From NCBI RefSeq assembly GCF_000485595.1, contig NW_014578508.1, forward strand, positions 24,707 to 69,417: a stretch of DNA of 44,711 nucleotides, written 5' to 3'. The notes under the pieces were generated by a model. It was not told the origin of the DNA. It did no database searches and saw only the letters and a list, made by a program, of their open reading frames with translations. The position numbers and the translations under genes were made by a program. This DNA comes from Priapulus caudatus (Eukaryota; Priapulida; Priapulimorpha; Priapulimorphida; Priapulidae). This document shows, in pieces, positions 42,741 through 44,711 of this stretch; positions within the stretch are counted from its first letter, which is position 1, and each line of letters begins with the position of its first letter.

Positions 42741-44448
42741 GACAAATTCAGGGGAGTGAGCGCAGAAGCCACAGAGTTGCGCCGCTAAGTAATTATCGTC
42801 TGTGTGCGGCGTAACCCGACCCCGGATATTAGCAGGCAGCCCACTCCCCCGACGCCGCCACAACGTCGGGCGCGCACAGAAAAAACCCATCGCACCAATC
42901 CACAGCAGCACACATCGCTGCACAAGAATTAACCACGCAATACGCATTTTTTGCGCACCGACAAAAAAACGATTCGATCGGGTTTCGCCGTAACAGAGAG
43001 CGTTCCGGCGGCTGCGGCCGGCGGCCGTACTCACATCGAGGATAGGGTTTGCTGCAGAAGCGCACTTGGGGAGAGAACATGTCCTCCTGGTAATGCCTCC
43101 TCGCAGTACGCTTGTTTGTCGCGCTCAAAGACAGTTCTTGTTTCCCAGCTCCTGCTTACAATGATCACAGTGTGAAGCGCTGCTCCGGATGCCAGGTCGC
43201 GAATGCCAACGCTTGTCACCAATCTGGAGGTGGCCGAAGAATAGTAGCTTAAAACTGCATGGTTCTCGCAGCAAAATGCCATAGCCTATACCGTTCTGGT
43301 GCAGTGGGGTTACTATGTTGTAAAAAATCACTTACAACTTATTTGTGTGCTTACTTTCATAACATTTCTATCAGCAAACTTAAACAGTCCTTACCGAAAC
43401 TTAGTACTTTCAATGTTTACACAGTGTTTGCACATTCCGGGACCATAGCCGATGCGATCGCAGTTTTCCATTAACAGTTCTTTTCTATGACAAATTATAA
43501 ATTCATCTATTCTATTGTTTTGTTCAGTACAAAATTGTGAAAATTGAACTTTGCAATTGAAATGGAAAGTGTCTATTCGGACTTCATAATGCATTACTTT
43601 GTTATTATTTCAATTTAAGGTAGATCAAGAACCTATATTGCATCAATATTAGTTTCTTTTGGTCATGATGGAAAAATGATTACTAGATGGCCCTACCTTA
43701 AGATTTGCGGTTACAAGGCAATTTCCAAAGGACCACTATTAACACCTAGTCAATCTTCTAATATATTGTAAATAGAAAGCTCATCATTAATTTAATATCA
43801 TTAATTACTCTGAACATTAACAAGTCTGTATTTCCGCCACCAGAAACCTCGCCACGTGTTTCCCGGCCCGTCGACCAAACCAGGTGGCCGCTAGGCGTAC
43901 CTGCCTCGACGACGCGTTTGCCGCAGGCAGCGCAGTTTTCCCTTCGCTGCGGCGTACGCACTCCCTGCCTTACTAGGTCGCTCGACAGCGGACCCCCAGC
44001 ATCTGGTCAAGCTCGCTCGACTCCCGACGCCCTCTGGTGCGCGGTGACGACGGTCGCTTGCCGGATTCGGCGCTGCTGCGCGCGCGCTTTCTGAGGTTTC
44101 GTCGTACGGAGCTCGTCGCCGTCCTGGCGACGGTCATTGCTCCTCGTGGTGCTCGCTCGCTGATGCCTGCGCGCTTGTCGTCTGGTATTTCCTGAGCCGA
44201 TGCGAGAAAACAGAGAGATGACCGTGACGCTGAGCGCGTGCAGCAGGCGGCAAAAAATAAAATTTATTTTTCGGCGGGCACTTCTTCAAGCTCGCGTGCC
44301 CATGAAAATAGCACGCTCAAAATTTGGTTCCATTAGAACTCATATCGCTTCTTTTGATTTCGCGGGGCTAAATCGCCCTGAGCCCCCGTGTAATTTTTTT
44401 CACTGGTGTGCAGGACAAGAGTTTACTACTGCATCACACTAGGATTAG

Positions 44449-44475
44449 TATATATATATATATATATATATATGC
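44449..44475. repeat. (TA)n microsatellite
   Basis: About 12 uninterrupted TA units, followed at 44497-44521 by a CA-rich run. Confidence 0.95.
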
Positions 44476-44530
44476 CAATTTATGTATCCATAACATTACA
44501 CACACGCACACACACATATATAAAATATAG

Positions 44531-44578
44531 CCTCTCTCTCTCTCTCTCTCTCTCTCAACTCTCTCTCTCCTCTCTCTT

Positions 44579-44648
<70 letters not shown>

Positions 44649-44711
44649 CTCTCTCTCTCTCTCTTTCTCCTCTCTCTCTCTCTCTGCTCCCTCTACTCTC
44701 TCTCTCTCCTC
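44531..44711. repeat. (CT)n microsatellite, runs off the window
   Basis: CT array with occasional CTCC, CTTC and TGCT interruptions up to the last base. Confidence 0.97.

Overview
The window is animal (metazoan) nuclear DNA, probably from a marine invertebrate; I cannot name the species. It has a spliced class III alcohol dehydrogenase gene with GT-AG introns, an intronless Golgi sulfotransferase, Ty3/Gypsy, CR1-like and P/THAP transposon remnants, MITEs with 9-bp target duplications, TTAGGG-like arrays and abundant CA, CT and CAG microsatellites. There are two assembly gaps (20938-20962 and 31290-31299). No bacterial-style operons, tRNA, rRNA or CRISPR were seen.

Layout. 1-2200: microsatellites and low-complexity CT, CACG and CAG/CAA DNA. 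2449-4116: an intact heparan-sulfate 3-O-sulfotransferase-like gene (plus strand) with two coding minisatellites. 4319-5300: a small MITE and a P-element/THAP9-type transposase fragment. 6038-11356: a complete but mutated Ty3/Gypsy element with 187-bp LTRs and a 5-bp target duplication; a MULE-like MITE sits in its 3' LTR. 11357-24740: gene-poor DNA with AT-rich tandem repeats, two long dispersed repeat families, palindromes, a purine-rich tract beside the first gap, and MITEs with 9-bp duplications. 25318-31250: a second Ty3/Gypsy element, rearranged, with its blocks in order along the plus strand but three of four inverted in place, and CACGCG minisatellites at breakpoints.

31680-39060 and onward: the first two coding exons of a class III alcohol dehydrogenase gene (plus strand). 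Intron 1 is 7,258 bp and holds a 5.3-kb foldback element with ~330-bp inverted arms. A CR1-like LINE with PHD-finger ORF1 and endonuclease/reverse transcriptase ORF2 is nested in it, and a minus-strand LINE 3' end flanks it. 39061-44711 is best read as intron 2: several MITEs, a second long foldback (41720-42495), and CT/GA microsatellites at the end.

Only two host genes are supported: the sulfotransferase, which would act in the Golgi on heparan sulfate, and the cytosolic glutathione-dependent formaldehyde dehydrogenase. They have no evident functional link. Everything else recognisable is mobile or repetitive DNA, and every transposon reading frame seen carries inactivating changes. The points most worth following are the expanded disulfide loop in the sulfotransferase, the in-place inversions of the second Gypsy element, and two unrelated MULE-like MITE families that both carry telomere-like arrays.
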